51,014 nucleotides of DNA, from positions 1 to 51,014 of IMG/VR virus record IMGVR_UViG_3300046499_000562; one strand, given 5' to 3'. Both the position numbers and the translations under genes were made by a program. Source of the stretch: a virus. Below the pieces are notes generated by a model. That model was not told the DNA's origin and did not search any database. It saw nothing but the letters and a program-made list of their open reading frames with translations. Positions within the stretch are counted from its first letter, which is position 1; the number at the start of each line of letters is the position of its first letter. Shown here piece by piece: positions 14,500 to 21,407 of the stretch.

Positions 14500-14739
14500 G
14501 TGCCACCTCGTCCTGCCCAACCCGATGCCCGGGTCCTCGCCCGCCGCCGCGAGGTGGGCGAGCAGATCCGCCGGGTGCGCGAGCACCACAACCTCACTCA
14601 GCTCGAGGTCTGTAGCCGCTCCGGTGTCGACGTCGCCTCGTACAGCCGGATCGAGCAAGGCCACTCCTCGCCCCTGCTCGACACCCTGATTCGCATTGCG
14701 GACGCGATCGGCGTGGACCTGGCCGAGCTCGTCCGCTGA
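14500..14739 (+). CDS. Small XRE-family transcriptional regulator
   Basis: 79 residues from GTG 14500, essentially a single helix-turn-helix domain: VGEQIRRVREHHNLTQLEVC, then SRSGVDVASYSRIEQGHSSP and a closing helix. It has no effector domain. Its start is preceded by a TTAGGG/CCCTAA palindrome and its stop runs directly into a strong terminator hairpin, so it forms a compact single-gene unit. It lies just outside the att site on the side of the lysogenic cargo. It may control the neighbouring cargo or only itself. Confidence 0.85.
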   Translation: MPPRPAQPDARVLARRREVGEQIRRVREHHNLTQLEVCSRSGVDVASYSRIEQGHSSPLLDTLIRIADAIGVDLAELVR

Positions 14740-14764
14740 CGGCCGCCCCCGCGGGGGCGGCCGT
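14739..14764 (+). terminator. Terminator of the small XRE gene
   Basis: A perfect 12-bp stem (ACGGCCGCCCCC / GGGGGCGGCCGT) with a two-base centre begins at the last base of the stop codon. Its strength and placement make it an intrinsic terminator, probably also working for the minus-strand gene ending at 14807. Confidence 0.75.
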
Positions 14765-14806
14765 CTCGCCCGAGCCCCACCCTTTGCCGTCCGGGGCTCG
14801 GGAGAT

Positions 14807-14971
14807 CTACCAGGGGCGCACGCCGCGTCCCTGTTGCACTGTCGGTTGGTCCACGCGGCGGCACGGCTCTCTGTGTACGGTCACCGTGCCGCCCGGCCCG
14901 GACGCTCCGTCGATCTGCCTGGTGACGCCCTGGCCCTCGCGGATTGGCCGGTCGCAGGATGCACAGATCAT
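14807..14971 (-). CDS. Small Cys-pair protein of the XRE/DUF6879 locus
   Basis: 54 residues starting at ATG 14971, which overlaps the upstream stop (ATGA). It opens with MICASCDRPIREGQG, a CxxC knuckle, and has a later HREPC that could complete a zinc site. Very similar short MICxxCDKPI proteins occur, from memory, in Streptomyces beside XRE/DUF397-type regulator pairs, usually after the two small genes found here. Function unknown; I infer membership of the same conserved locus. Confidence 0.7.
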   Translation of the reverse strand: MICASCDRPIREGQGVTRQIDGASGPGGTVTVHREPCRRVDQPTVQQGRGVRPW

Positions 14972-15312
14972 CGGCGGTGCTCGCGCATCAGGCGGTACAT
15001 CCAGCGGCCGATCTCGCACCCTTCCGGGGCCTTACATCGGTCGCACTTCCGGGAGTGCGCGAACAGAGCGTCGTGGGCGCGCTGGGCCAGGTGCTGGTGG
15101 CAGGAGCGGGGAAACCAGCGCTGCCCGATCGTGCTGGCGGAGTCCGCCGGCGCCAGCTGCTCGCCGAGATCAACCGCGGTCTCGATCGTCAGACGCTCCC
15201 GCTCCCACACGCACGCCCGCCCGCTCGCCCTGTCCTCGTCCAGGCCGGCCAGTTCGGGAAGAGCTAAGGCCTCGAGGACCTCCGGCGGAATCTCGGTCGT
15301 GATCGTCGTCAT
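14968..15312 (-). CDS. Hypothetical protein of the XRE/DUF6879 locus, TTA codon present
   Basis: 114 residues from ATG 15312. After a short acidic helix (PPEVLEALALPELAG) it has a CVWERERLTIETAVDLGEQL segment and ends with CDRCKAPEGCEIGRWMYRLM, a Cys cluster likely to bind metal. Codon 16 is TTA (plus-strand 15265-15267), so translation should depend on the bldA leucyl tRNA. The gene overlaps small genes on both sides and is divergent from the DUF6879-XRE pair. Function not known. Confidence 0.7.
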   Translation of the reverse strand: MTTITTEIPPEVLEALALPELAGLDEDRASGRACVWERERLTIETAVDLGEQLAPADSASTIGQRWFPRSCHQHLAQRAHDALFAHSRKCDRCKAPEGCEIGRWMYRLMREHRR

Positions 15313-15512
15313 GCTGCTGCTCCTCGCAGTGCGTCGGCCAGTCGCATAGCCACGTCCGCACGGACCCGCCCGAGCTCGACCAGGCGCAAGGTCGGCGATG
15401 CAGGATCGACTGCGAGGGACGGCAGCACGATCCCGACGTGGTCCAGGGCCGCCCGGAGACACTCCATGGCGGTGAACGGGTCGACTTCGTGCAGCTCGGG
15501 TGCTGTGGCCAT
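15309..15512 (-). CDS. Small protein of the XRE/DUF6879 locus
   Basis: 67 residues from ATG 15512, overlapping the next start (ATGA). Sequence features: HEVDPFTAMECLRAALDHVGIVLPSLAV, then LRLVELGRVRADVAMRLADAL, a small helical protein with no Cys and no membrane segment. It is the first gene of the three-gene minus-strand unit and diverges from the DUF6879 gene across 170 bases rich in TTGC half sites. I recall this type of protein only as a conserved companion of Streptomyces XRE/DUF397-type loci. Confidence 0.65.
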   Translation of the reverse strand: MATAPELHEVDPFTAMECLRAALDHVGIVLPSLAVDPASPTLRLVELGRVRADVAMRLADALRGAAA

Positions 15513-15554
15513 GACGACGACGGTAGGAAGCCGTGTCGCCCTCCGGCCAGATCA

Positions 15555-15600
15555 GTTGCGCGATGTTGCTTGACGCACCAGCCATGTTGCGCAAAGTTGC
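15555..15600. promoter_or_regulatory. Divergent promoter region with four TTGC half sites
   Basis: GTTGC occurs four times within 46 bases (starting at 15555, 15565, 15586 and 15596); the third copy forms the perfect palindrome TTGCGCAA (15587-15594). The block lies midway between the divergent small-protein unit and the DUF6879-XRE pair. It may be the operator of the XRE-DUF5753 protein. Confidence 0.45.
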
Positions 15601-15685
15601 GGACGAAGGGGCGTGCGGCTGCAGACGAGCGACGCCCGGCTCAGCAAGGCTGTGCGGATCAGTCCTCCAGAGAAAGGAACTGACC

Positions 15686-16438
15686 ATGCGTCGACTGCGT
15701 TTCAACGGCACAGGCAGCGGAGTCAACGGCTGCCCGTCCATCCACGAGGACCTCGACACCGGCGAGGTGATCGTGCACGGCCCGGCACTGACCGACCCCG
15801 GCGACGTCGCCCAGCTGCGCCACCTCAACGACGGCGAGGTACCGATCGTGGTCCCGCGCGAACTCCTCGTCGACTTCGGCCCCAAGGAGGTCCACCGAGT
15901 GCCGAACATCATCGGCCTGGACGAGTTCGACCGCCTGTTCGCACAGTTCGCGCACACCGCCTGGCGCCTCGAGACGCGACGCCGCTACGCCTCGGACGAA
16001 CTCACCGACACCTACGCCCAGTTCCTCCGCGGCGAGACGGTGAACTGGGACGGCGTCGACGCCGAGTGGTGCGCCGAGCGGCGGCAGCAGACCGCCCTCG
16101 GGAAGCGGTTCGAGCGGGTCCGGGTCATCGACCAGCCGCCGACCCCGGGGCAGCTCTACCTGCTCGACAACGCCCGCCGTAACAGCCTCGTGGGTGAGGT
16201 GATCTACAGCCTCCCGCGCGCCGACGCCGAGCGAGTGTTACTGCCGGCGGAGGACTTTTGGCTCTTTGACTCCCGGCTCGTGGCCCGGCTGCGCTTCGAC
16301 GGTGACGACCAGCTGCTCAACGTGGAGCTGATCACCGAGCCTGCCGAGGTGATGCGGTACGCCCAGGCCCGCGACGCGGCCATGCACCACGCCATCCCGT
16401 ACGACGAGTTCGCGGCGCAGCTGCCCGGCATGGAGTAG
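15686..16438 (+). CDS. DUF6879-family protein, partner of the XRE-DUF5753 regulator, TTA codon present
   Basis: 250 residues from ATG 15686, with AAGGA eight bases before. The first 75 residues (GTGSGVNGCPSIHEDLDTGE, then VPIVVPRELLVDFGPKE) match a short protein that, as I recall, is often a separate gene; here it runs in frame into the DUF6879 domain starting at VPNIIGLDEFDRLFAQF. Codon 185 is TTA (16238-16240), implying bldA control. The stop is 11 bases from the start of the XRE-DUF5753 gene. Such XRE-partner pairs act in Streptomyces development and antibiotic control; direct function of the DUF6879 domain is unknown. Confidence 0.8.
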   Translation: MRRLRFNGTGSGVNGCPSIHEDLDTGEVIVHGPALTDPGDVAQLRHLNDGEVPIVVPRELLVDFGPKEVHRVPNIIGLDEFDRLFAQFAHTAWRLETRRRYASDELTDTYAQFLRGETVNWDGVDAEWCAERRQQTALGKRFERVRVIDQPPTPGQLYLLDNARRNSLVGEVIYSLPRADAERVLLPAEDFWLFDSRLVARLRFDGDDQLLNVELITEPAEVMRYAQARDAAMHHAIPYDEFAAQLPGME

Positions 16439-16449
16439 GAAAGGCACCG

Positions 16450-17304
16450 GTGAGCACGGACTACCAGCAGGCACGCGAGGCTCTCGGACTACGCCTGCGC
16501 GAGCTGCGGCTCTCGGCCCCTGGTGGCCGGCTCACCGGTGCTGAACTCGCCGAGCGGCGCGGGTGGAACAAGTCCAAGGTCAGCCGACTCGAGAACGGCC
16601 GGCAGACACCGACGCCCGAGGACCTCCGGCTCTGGGCGGAGGCGACCGATCAGCCCGAGGCGTACGACGAACTCCTCGCCAGGCTGCGCGGCTTCGAGTC
16701 CCACATCCGTTCGTGGCGCCGGCAGCTGGCAGCAGGACACCGCGCCGTCCAGGACACCCACCTCGGCGCGCATGCCGACGCCACCGTGCTCCGAGGCTGG
16801 GAAACCTCGATGATCTTCGGGATCCTCCAGACCCCGGACTACGCCCGGCACATCTTCACCCGGTACGCCGAGCTGCAGCGCACACCACGCGACACCGAGG
16901 AAGCCGTCCGCTCCCGCATACGGCGCCAGGACGCCCTGTACGACTCCTCGAAACGATTCCACCTGCTCCTCTGGGAACCTGCCCTCCACGCCCTGGTCTG
17001 CCCACCCTCCGTCCTCGCCGCGCAACTCGACCGCCTGACCGGGACCATCGGGCTCGACACCGTCGAACTGGGGATCATCCCCCTCGCAGCCTCGGTCAAG
17101 ATCCCTCCGGCGTCCGCCTTCTGGGTCTACGACGACCGCCAGGTGATCGTCGAGAACTGGCACGCCGAACTCTGGATCGACGACGCCTCGAGCGTGGAGA
17201 CCTACCTCCGGACGTGGACGACGCTCCGCGAGTCCGCGGTGTACGGCGCCGACGCGCAGGCCATCATCAACCGCGCACGGCGGGCCCTCGCCGGGCCGCG
17301 CTGA
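16450..17304 (+). CDS. XRE regulator with DUF5753 (Scr1-type) domain
   Basis: 284 residues from GTG 16450, preceded by GGAAAGG. An XRE helix-turn-helix occupies about residues 10-65 (LTGAELAERRGWNKSKVSRLENG). The DUF5753 domain follows at about 100-275, with typical landmarks: WETSMIFGILQTPDYARHI, RQDALY, LLWEPALHALV and PLAASVKIPPASAFWVYDD. Proteins of this class form pairs with small partners (DUF397 or DUF6879) and control differentiation or secondary metabolism in Streptomyces. It is co-transcribed with the DUF6879 gene. Its presence next to the att site suggests lysogen-expressed cargo that could alter host development. Confidence 0.9.
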   Translation: MSTDYQQAREALGLRLRELRLSAPGGRLTGAELAERRGWNKSKVSRLENGRQTPTPEDLRLWAEATDQPEAYDELLARLRGFESHIRSWRRQLAAGHRAVQDTHLGAHADATVLRGWETSMIFGILQTPDYARHIFTRYAELQRTPRDTEEAVRSRIRRQDALYDSSKRFHLLLWEPALHALVCPPSVLAAQLDRLTGTIGLDTVELGIIPLAASVKIPPASAFWVYDDRQVIVENWHAELWIDDASSVETYLRTWTTLRESAVYGADAQAIINRARRALAGPR

Positions 17305-17349
17305 GGGCGAGCTTCTCGAGGTCGCCTGAGCCCGCGCATGACGAAACGG

Positions 17350-17374
17350 CCCGGCGTTCCTGGGGAGCGCCGGG
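17350..17374. terminator. Terminator between convergent genes
   Basis: A hairpin with arms CCCGGCG / CGCCGGG and an inner TCC/GGA extension lies between the ends of the plus-strand XRE-DUF5753 gene and the minus-strand toxin gene. Confidence 0.55.
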
Positions 17375-17402
17375 GTGCAGGACGTCCGTGGGTGAAGTAC
17401 TG

Positions 17403-17822
17403 CTACACGTTCATGGGGTTGATCTTGACTCGCTGTCCGGCCTGTAGGGGGAAGTTGACTACCCGGAAGGCGTGGGCGCCGGTGACCTGGGACAGGGCGT
17501 CGAGGATGTGGGGCATGGCTGCCAGGTAGGCGGAGGCCGTGGCGGCAATGAGCTGCAACCCGGAGGCGTCCGGCTCGCGGTGGCCGATCCAGTGGAGGCC
17601 CGTTTCTATGTAGGCTGCCCGCTCTACCCGGTCGGACAGCTGGTTCCGGTCCTGCGTCATGATCGCGTCGAATCCCCGGCCTTTCACCTCGCGAATGAGG
17701 TCAGGGTCGAGGGTGCCCCGCAGTTGCTCGTCGTGTGCGGTCACGAACTCGTGACGGAAGAAAACGGCTCGTAGTGGAGCAAGGACAGCCGGAGACTCGT
17801 TCTCGTCCAGGAAGAATTTCAC
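17403..17822 (-). CDS. PIN-like DUF5615-type protein, candidate toxin
   Basis: 139 residues from GTG 17822, overlapping the stop of the DUF433 gene (GTGA). It begins VKFFLDENESPAV, with the acidic residues that open a PIN-like nuclease core, followed by an acidic FVTAHDEQL region and GFDAIMTQDRNQ, which carries the later Asp. This layout fits the DUF5615/PIN-like family, whose members pair with DUF433 proteins as toxin-antitoxin modules and are presumed RNases. The C-terminal 60 residues are an extra helical domain. Translational coupling after the antitoxin is the normal order for such modules. Confidence 0.75.
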   Translation of the reverse strand: MKFFLDENESPAVLAPLRAVFFRHEFVTAHDEQLRGTLDPDLIREVKGRGFDAIMTQDRNQLSDRVERAAYIETGLHWIGHREPDASGLQLIAATASAYLAAMPHILDALSQVTGAHAFRVVNFPLQAGQRVKINPMNV

Positions 17823-18430
17823 GCGGCCGTCCTGCGCAGCTGAGTCACTTCCGCGTGAAAGTCTGCGGCGTCCACTGCGGCGGCCTGGGTGACGCTGGGG
17901 TAGAAGCGTTCGACATCGGCCGGAGGAATGCCGCCCTCGACGAGCTTCGCCACTGTGTCGTAGGCGACACGGGTCCCGGCGACGGTAGGCCAGCCGCCGA
18001 GGCGCTGCTGCTCCACCTCCACGTGGGGGCGGGGCCGGCGGAAGTCGACGACGCCCCGGCCCTGGAGGTTGGTGAACGCGGCGAAAGCGTCCTCGACGCT
18101 GAGGAGGACTTCCTGACCGGGGCGGCGGACCAGGTCGATTGCCCGGTCGTGCTCCTGCAGGAAGACCGTGTCGCCGTCTGTGAGGAGGGTGTAGCGCGAG
18201 GGATGCTGCGTGAGGTCCCACTGCCGCATGGTGCTCACCGCCTTACGGATCCGCTGCAGCGGTACGTCGGAGCGGAGGCGGACGAACATTCGCAGAGCCA
18301 CAAGATCCCGGAAGGAGTACAGGACAGGATTGCTCTGCACCTCAGGGTGCAGGAGATCTTTGCGCCAGCTGGCTAGCTGCCACACAGATGCACCTGTGAG
18401 CGCGGCTGTCAGATCTACGGGGAATCCCAT
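17819..18430 (-). CDS. DUF433-type antitoxin with N-terminal MerR-like DNA-binding region
   Basis: 203 residues from ATG 18430, with GGAGGTGACGTC just upstream. The N-terminal 90 residues resemble a MerR-like winged helix (VDLTAALTGASVWQLASWRK, then YSFRDLVALRMFVRLRSDVPLQRIRKAV). The C-terminal domain is DUF433 (GGWPTVAGTRVAYDTVAKLVEGGIPPADVERFYPSV), found in antitoxins of PIN-like toxins. It probably neutralises the downstream protein and represses the shared promoter. A 21-bp direct repeat lies upstream at 18465-18523. Confidence 0.8.
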   Translation of the reverse strand: MGFPVDLTAALTGASVWQLASWRKDLLHPEVQSNPVLYSFRDLVALRMFVRLRSDVPLQRIRKAVSTMRQWDLTQHPSRYTLLTDGDTVFLQEHDRAIDLVRRPGQEVLLSVEDAFAAFTNLQGRGVVDFRRPRPHVEVEQQRLGGWPTVAGTRVAYDTVAKLVEGGIPPADVERFYPSVTQAAAVDAADFHAEVTQLRRTAA

Positions 18431-18464
18431 GACGTCACCTCCTTGGGGCTGACTCTCTCAGAAG

Positions 18465-18523
18465 GCGAAGCATGCCGTCGAGTCCACCTCGTCCGTCGGG
18501 GCGCGAAGCATTCCATCGAGTCC
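18465..18523. repeat. Two 21-bp imperfect direct repeats in a divergent promoter
   Basis: GCGAAGCATGCCGTCGAGTCC (18465-18485) recurs at 18503-18523 with two substitutions (19 of 21 identical), 38 bases apart. Both lie between the antitoxin gene (minus) and the small plus-strand gene at 18543. They are candidate operators for the MerR-like N-terminus of the antitoxin. Confidence 0.5.
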
Positions 18524-18542
18524 TTCCGCCAGACTGCAGTTC

Positions 18543-18809
18543 ATGGCAACAGAACATGAGGCGGACGCACTCGTCGTCATCGATGGCGAAGAGTTCCCCG
18601 TCCACGCACACTTCATCATCGACACCAGCGAGATCCCCAAGACCTGGTACGGCACCCTGACTTCCGACGTACCCGGACTCTCCTTCCACCTCCTCGCCGG
18701 ACAGCGATCGCTGCTCCGGATGCCGGACGGCAAGGAGGCGCCCATCGTTCCGCGAGGTAACAGCGCGGAAGGGGTCGATTTCATCGGCAACGGTCCAGCC
18801 CCCGTCTGA
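18543..18809 (+). CDS. Small hypothetical protein, beta-rich
   Basis: 88 residues from ATG 18543; no clear ribosome site. The protein alternates short strands (DALVVIDGEEFPVHAHFIID, then SFHLLAGQRSLLRMPDGKEAPIV), consistent with a small beta barrel. I know no function. It is the last plus-strand gene before the phage late operon and is separated from it by a strong bidirectional terminator, so it belongs to the cargo region. Confidence 0.6.
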   Translation: MATEHEADALVVIDGEEFPVHAHFIIDTSEIPKTWYGTLTSDVPGLSFHLLAGQRSLLRMPDGKEAPIVPRGNSAEGVDFIGNGPAPV

Positions 18810-18825
18810 CCCCGGACACGCCGAA

Positions 18826-18861
18826 ACGGCCCCCACCTCCCATGTGGGAGGCGGGGGCCGT
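18826..18861. terminator. Strong bidirectional terminator at the end of the late operon
   Basis: A 16-bp stem with a single mismatch (CGGCCCCCACCTCCC against GGGAGGCGGGGGCCG) and an ATGT loop lies between the convergent ends of the plus-strand gene at 18543 and the minus-strand collagen-like gene. It marks the downstream limit of the structural/lysis transcript. Confidence 0.8.
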
Positions 18862-18866
18862 GACGT

Positions 18867-19544
18867 TCACGCGTACTGGCGGCGGGTGGGATCGAGCCCC
18901 AGAGACAGCAGGCTCGCCCCGCCGTCGGGGCTGTTGTCGCTCGGCGTCGAGTCTCGTCTGCAGACCAGGACGTCAGGGTCATAGGCCGGCGCCTGCAGGC
19001 TGTAGCCATCAGGGCACGCCTGTCCGTCCGTCCCGTCCTCGCCTGCTGGACCGGGATCACCCTGGGGTCCTGCTGGCCCGGCCGGGCCCGTCGGACCAGC
19101 AGGACCTACTGGCCCCGTCTCGCCTCGAGGACCCGACGATCCCGGCGCACCAGTCACCGCCACACCGGGCGTGCCGGTCGCACCCGGATCGCCCTTCTCG
19201 CCTTCGGCTCCTCGAGGCCCGGTGGCTCCGGTCGGTCCCGGGATCGGCACCGGTACCCGAGCCCTCTCCGGTAGATCATCCACGGCCCGCTCCGGATCCG
19301 GTGCCGCGGGTGTACCGCCCCGAGCTTTGATCTGCGCCCGCAGGACTCTCACGTCACCGGCGAGCGTCGTGACCGCATCACCTCGGCGGTTGGCTTCCGC
19401 TGACAAGGCGTCGGCCCGCGCCGCCTCGTGATCGATGCGCAGCCACACGAGGACGACGGCGCCGCCGAGGACCAGGAGCACGGCCGTCACGGCCAGAGTT
19501 CGCCACCGCTGGGCGAGGGCGTGTTGTGCGCGGGCTCCGGTCAC
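18867..19544 (-). CDS. Membrane-anchored collagen-like protein of the lysis cassette
   Basis: 225 residues from GTG 19544 (GTGA overlap). One membrane segment lies at about residues 15-35 ([19 protein letters not shown]). A coiled-coil-like charged helix follows (about 40-78), then an uninterrupted run of Gly-X-Y triplets (about 100-170, for example [20 protein letters not shown]), and a C-terminal domain with two Cys ([10 protein letters not shown] and VLVCRR). The layout predicts a trimer anchored in the membrane with a collagen rod outside. Collagen-like segments occur in phage tail fibres; here the membrane anchor and place in the lysis cassette suggest a lysis or cell-envelope role instead. 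Confidence 0.8.
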   Translation of the reverse strand: MTGARAQHALAQRWRTLAVTAVLLVLGGAVVLVWLRIDHEAARADALSAEANRRGDAVTTLAGDVRVLRAQIKARGGTPAAPDPERAVDDLPERARVPVPIPGPTGATGPRGAEGEKGDPGATGTPGVAVTGAPGSSGPRGETGPVGPAGPTGPAGPAGPQGDPGPAGEDGTDGQACPDGYSLQAPAYDPDVLVCRRDSTPSDNSPDGGASLLSLGLDPTRRQYA

Positions 19545-19873
19545 GGCGGTTGGCCTCCCAAATCGGCGATGCGCTGCAGCAGCCGCGACTTCTCTGCGGT
19601 CAGGGCATTGATCTGTCCCTGCAGTGCGGCCTTGTCGGCGCGTTCCCCAGCGAGTTCGGCATACGCGGCCGCCAAGAGCCGTTCGGTCTCGGCGAGCTTC
19701 CCGGTGGCCCGGTCGCGCTCTTCCTGCAGGTTGTTGACGAGCGCGTCGTACGAGGTGAGAACCGCGCCGGTCGACCCGACGCGGTTCTCACCCCGCTTTC
19801 CGATGAGCGCGACTACGGCTGTCGCCAGCCCGACGCCGATCACGCCGATGGCACTGACGGTCGCAGCGTCCAC
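19541..19873 (-). CDS. Membrane protein with coiled-coil tail, lysis cassette
   Basis: 110 residues from GTG 19873, with GGAGGAG seven bases upstream. A membrane segment ([22 protein letters not shown], about residues 3-24) is followed by about 75 residues of coiled coil ([23 protein letters not shown], then [19 protein letters not shown]). This is the general shape of accessory holins or spanin-like proteins of actinophages. It sits between the holin and the collagen-like protein. The exact lysis role is inferred from position. Confidence 0.7.
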   Translation of the reverse strand: MDAATVSAIGVIGVGLATAVVALIGKRGENRVGSTGAVLTSYDALVNNLQEERDRATGKLAETERLLAAAYAELAGERADKAALQGQINALTAEKSRLLQRIADLGGQPP

Positions 19874-19923
19874 GCACTCCTCCTGAGATCCGATGTGCGG
19901 GCAGCCGCCGTACGCGGCGCGGG

Positions 19924-20226
19924 TCACCCGCCGCTGTACGGGGTGATCGGCGGCAGTCCGTCGTCCGTGGACGGGTAGGCCGGCGGCCGCGCCCACCCGA
20001 GCAGGAACCCGGCGAGCTTCTGCAGGGCGGTGCCGCGGAGCTTGGTACCGAGGACCTCGAGCAGCCGGAAGACGAGGTAGTAGGCGAGGACCAGGGCGAC
20101 TGTGACCGCGGTGGTGACGCTCTCGGAGTCGATGGTGACGCCCGCCTGTACGGCGAGGCTGAGCAGCCATCCGGCTATGAGCGGGATGACGGTCCGCAGG
20201 ACGGACGGGAACAGCGAGGCAGGCAT
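19924..20226 (-). CDS. Holin-like protein
   Basis: 100 residues from ATG 20226, AAAGGGGGG ribosome site. Two membrane segments (SVLRTVIPLIAGWLLSLAVQ at about 5-24, TTAVTVALVLAYYLVFRLLEV at about 35-55) are followed by a short Pro-rich tail. Small two-helix membrane proteins directly after the endolysin are the typical holins of Streptomyces siphoviruses; they permeabilise the membrane so that the amidase reaches the wall. Identification rests on topology and position. Confidence 0.75.
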   Translation of the reverse strand: MPASLFPSVLRTVIPLIAGWLLSLAVQAGVTIDSESVTTAVTVALVLAYYLVFRLLEVLGTKLRGTALQKLAGFLLGWARPPAYPSTDDGLPPITPYSGG

Positions 20227-20317
20227 GGGCCAGCCCCCCTTTCTGCTGGGCAGGCCGGATACCATCTCTGACCTGGGGTGTCATAGAGCCCGGAATAAAA
20301 TCACGCCGAAAAGTAAG

Positions 20318-20346
20318 GCCCCGGCGGCGCACCAGCCGCTCGGGGC
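20318..20346. terminator. Hairpin after the amidase gene
   Basis: Arms GCCCCG / CGGGGC with inner GGC/GCC pairs lie just after the amidase stop on the minus strand. An AT-rich stretch follows. A terminator or mRNA processing point before the holin gene is plausible. Confidence 0.45.
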
Positions 20347-20352
20347 GGGCTC

Positions 20353-21099
20353 TCACTTCTTCTCGAGCGCGGTGACGCGTTTCTCCAGGGACGTGAGCCG
20401 CTCCTCCGTGGTGGCGGACGGCTTCGGCGCTGGGGTCGTGGAGATGGCCGGGGACCAGGAGGCGGCGTGCTTGAGACGCTCGTCGACGTCCGTGCGGAGC
20501 TGGGCCATGGTGTACGTGAACCTGCCGTGGGTGCCGTAGCCCTCGACCGGTCCGGCCGGGTCGATCTTCCCCTCGACGCTGGTCTCCAGGTGGCCGGCGA
20601 CCGAGCCCGCACCCCACTTGTGGTGGCGGCAGATCGCGGCGTTCCAGCGGACCCACGCGTCGTACTGGGCGCGGGTATAGACGTCCTTGCCGTTGCCGAG
20701 GTTCTCGGTTTCGATGCCGTACAGGCAGTCGTTGCCGTCGACCGTCGAGGACTTGTCCTGCTTGGGGAGCTTCTTCTCGGCCGTGATCGCGTCGACCACA
20801 TTCTTGGCCGCCAGGCCCGCGTGGTTGGCACGGTGACAGGACACCAGGACGGCGACGCCGGACTTGGGCAGGTACGTGTGGCACAGAGGCGGAGGCAGGT
20901 TCGGCGCCCCGCCCGTGGTCACGGCTCTCAGCGAATCGGACCCGGCGGTGTGGTGGTTGAGGATGCCGTGCACGGGGCCGAACGGCTTGCCAGTCGCGGA
21001 GTCCCTGCCGCTGGTGGTCCAGTTGGCGAACTCGGTGAACTTCACGCCCTCGGCCTTGAGAGCTGCCCGCCACTCGGCGGGGGTCATCGGCTCGGCCAT
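20353..21099 (-). CDS. Endolysin: N-acetylmuramoyl-L-alanine amidase (PGRP/amidase_2 type)
   Basis: 248 residues from ATG 21099 (TGATG overlap; an in-frame GTG lies one codon earlier). It cuts the amide bond between MurNAc and L-Ala in host peptidoglycan. The zinc-amidase fold at about 40-185 shows ILNHHTAG (first zinc His), CHRANHAG, YGIETENLG, VAGHLE (second His) and KIDPAG (last ligand region). The C-terminal 30 residues form a short coiled coil (TEERLTSLEKRVTALEKK) instead of a classical wall-binding module. It has no signal peptide, so export depends on the holin. Length is normal for actinophage amidases. Confidence 0.9.
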   Translation of the reverse strand: MAEPMTPAEWRAALKAEGVKFTEFANWTTSGRDSATGKPFGPVHGILNHHTAGSDSLRAVTTGGAPNLPPPLCHTYLPKSGVAVLVSCHRANHAGLAAKNVVDAITAEKKLPKQDKSSTVDGNDCLYGIETENLGNGKDVYTRAQYDAWVRWNAAICRHHKWGAGSVAGHLETSVEGKIDPAGPVEGYGTHGRFTYTMAQLRTDVDERLKHAASWSPAISTTPAPKPSATTEERLTSLEKRVTALEKK

Positions 21100-21344
21100 C
21101 ACACACGCCCCGGCCAGATCCAGCGGCAGAGGCCTTCGCCGTCGTCGAGGTCGTCGACCAGGACGAGCGATGTACGCCAGTCGGTGGCGCTCGGCGGCGC
21201 GTCGGCGAGCACCCGGACGTTCACGGTCGTGTCGTTCCAGACACGCGTGATGACGGCAGGCGCGACGTCAGCGCCGTTGCTGGTGGACGGCTCAACGGGG
21301 ACGTGGACGATCCGTCCCACGGACGGCTTCTGTTGCGTAGTCAT
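21099..21344 (-). CDS. Small beta-rich phage protein
   Basis: 81 residues from ATG 21344, with GGAGAG close before it. The chain looks like an SH3-like small barrel (GRIVHVPVEPS, then PAVITRVWNDTTVNVRVLAD, and WRTSLVLVDD). From memory such proteins are common between the tail fibre and endolysin genes of Streptomyces phages. It overlaps the amidase start. Function unknown; possibly a virion or lysis accessory. Confidence 0.65.
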   Translation of the reverse strand: MTTQQKPSVGRIVHVPVEPSTSNGADVAPAVITRVWNDTTVNVRVLADAPPSATDWRTSLVLVDDLDDGEGLCRWIWPGRV

Positions 21345-21407
21345 GCGCTCTCCAGACACAGAGAAGGCCCCGGCCTTCTGGCGCGGGGCGGCTTGGGGGG
21401 TGGCCGA

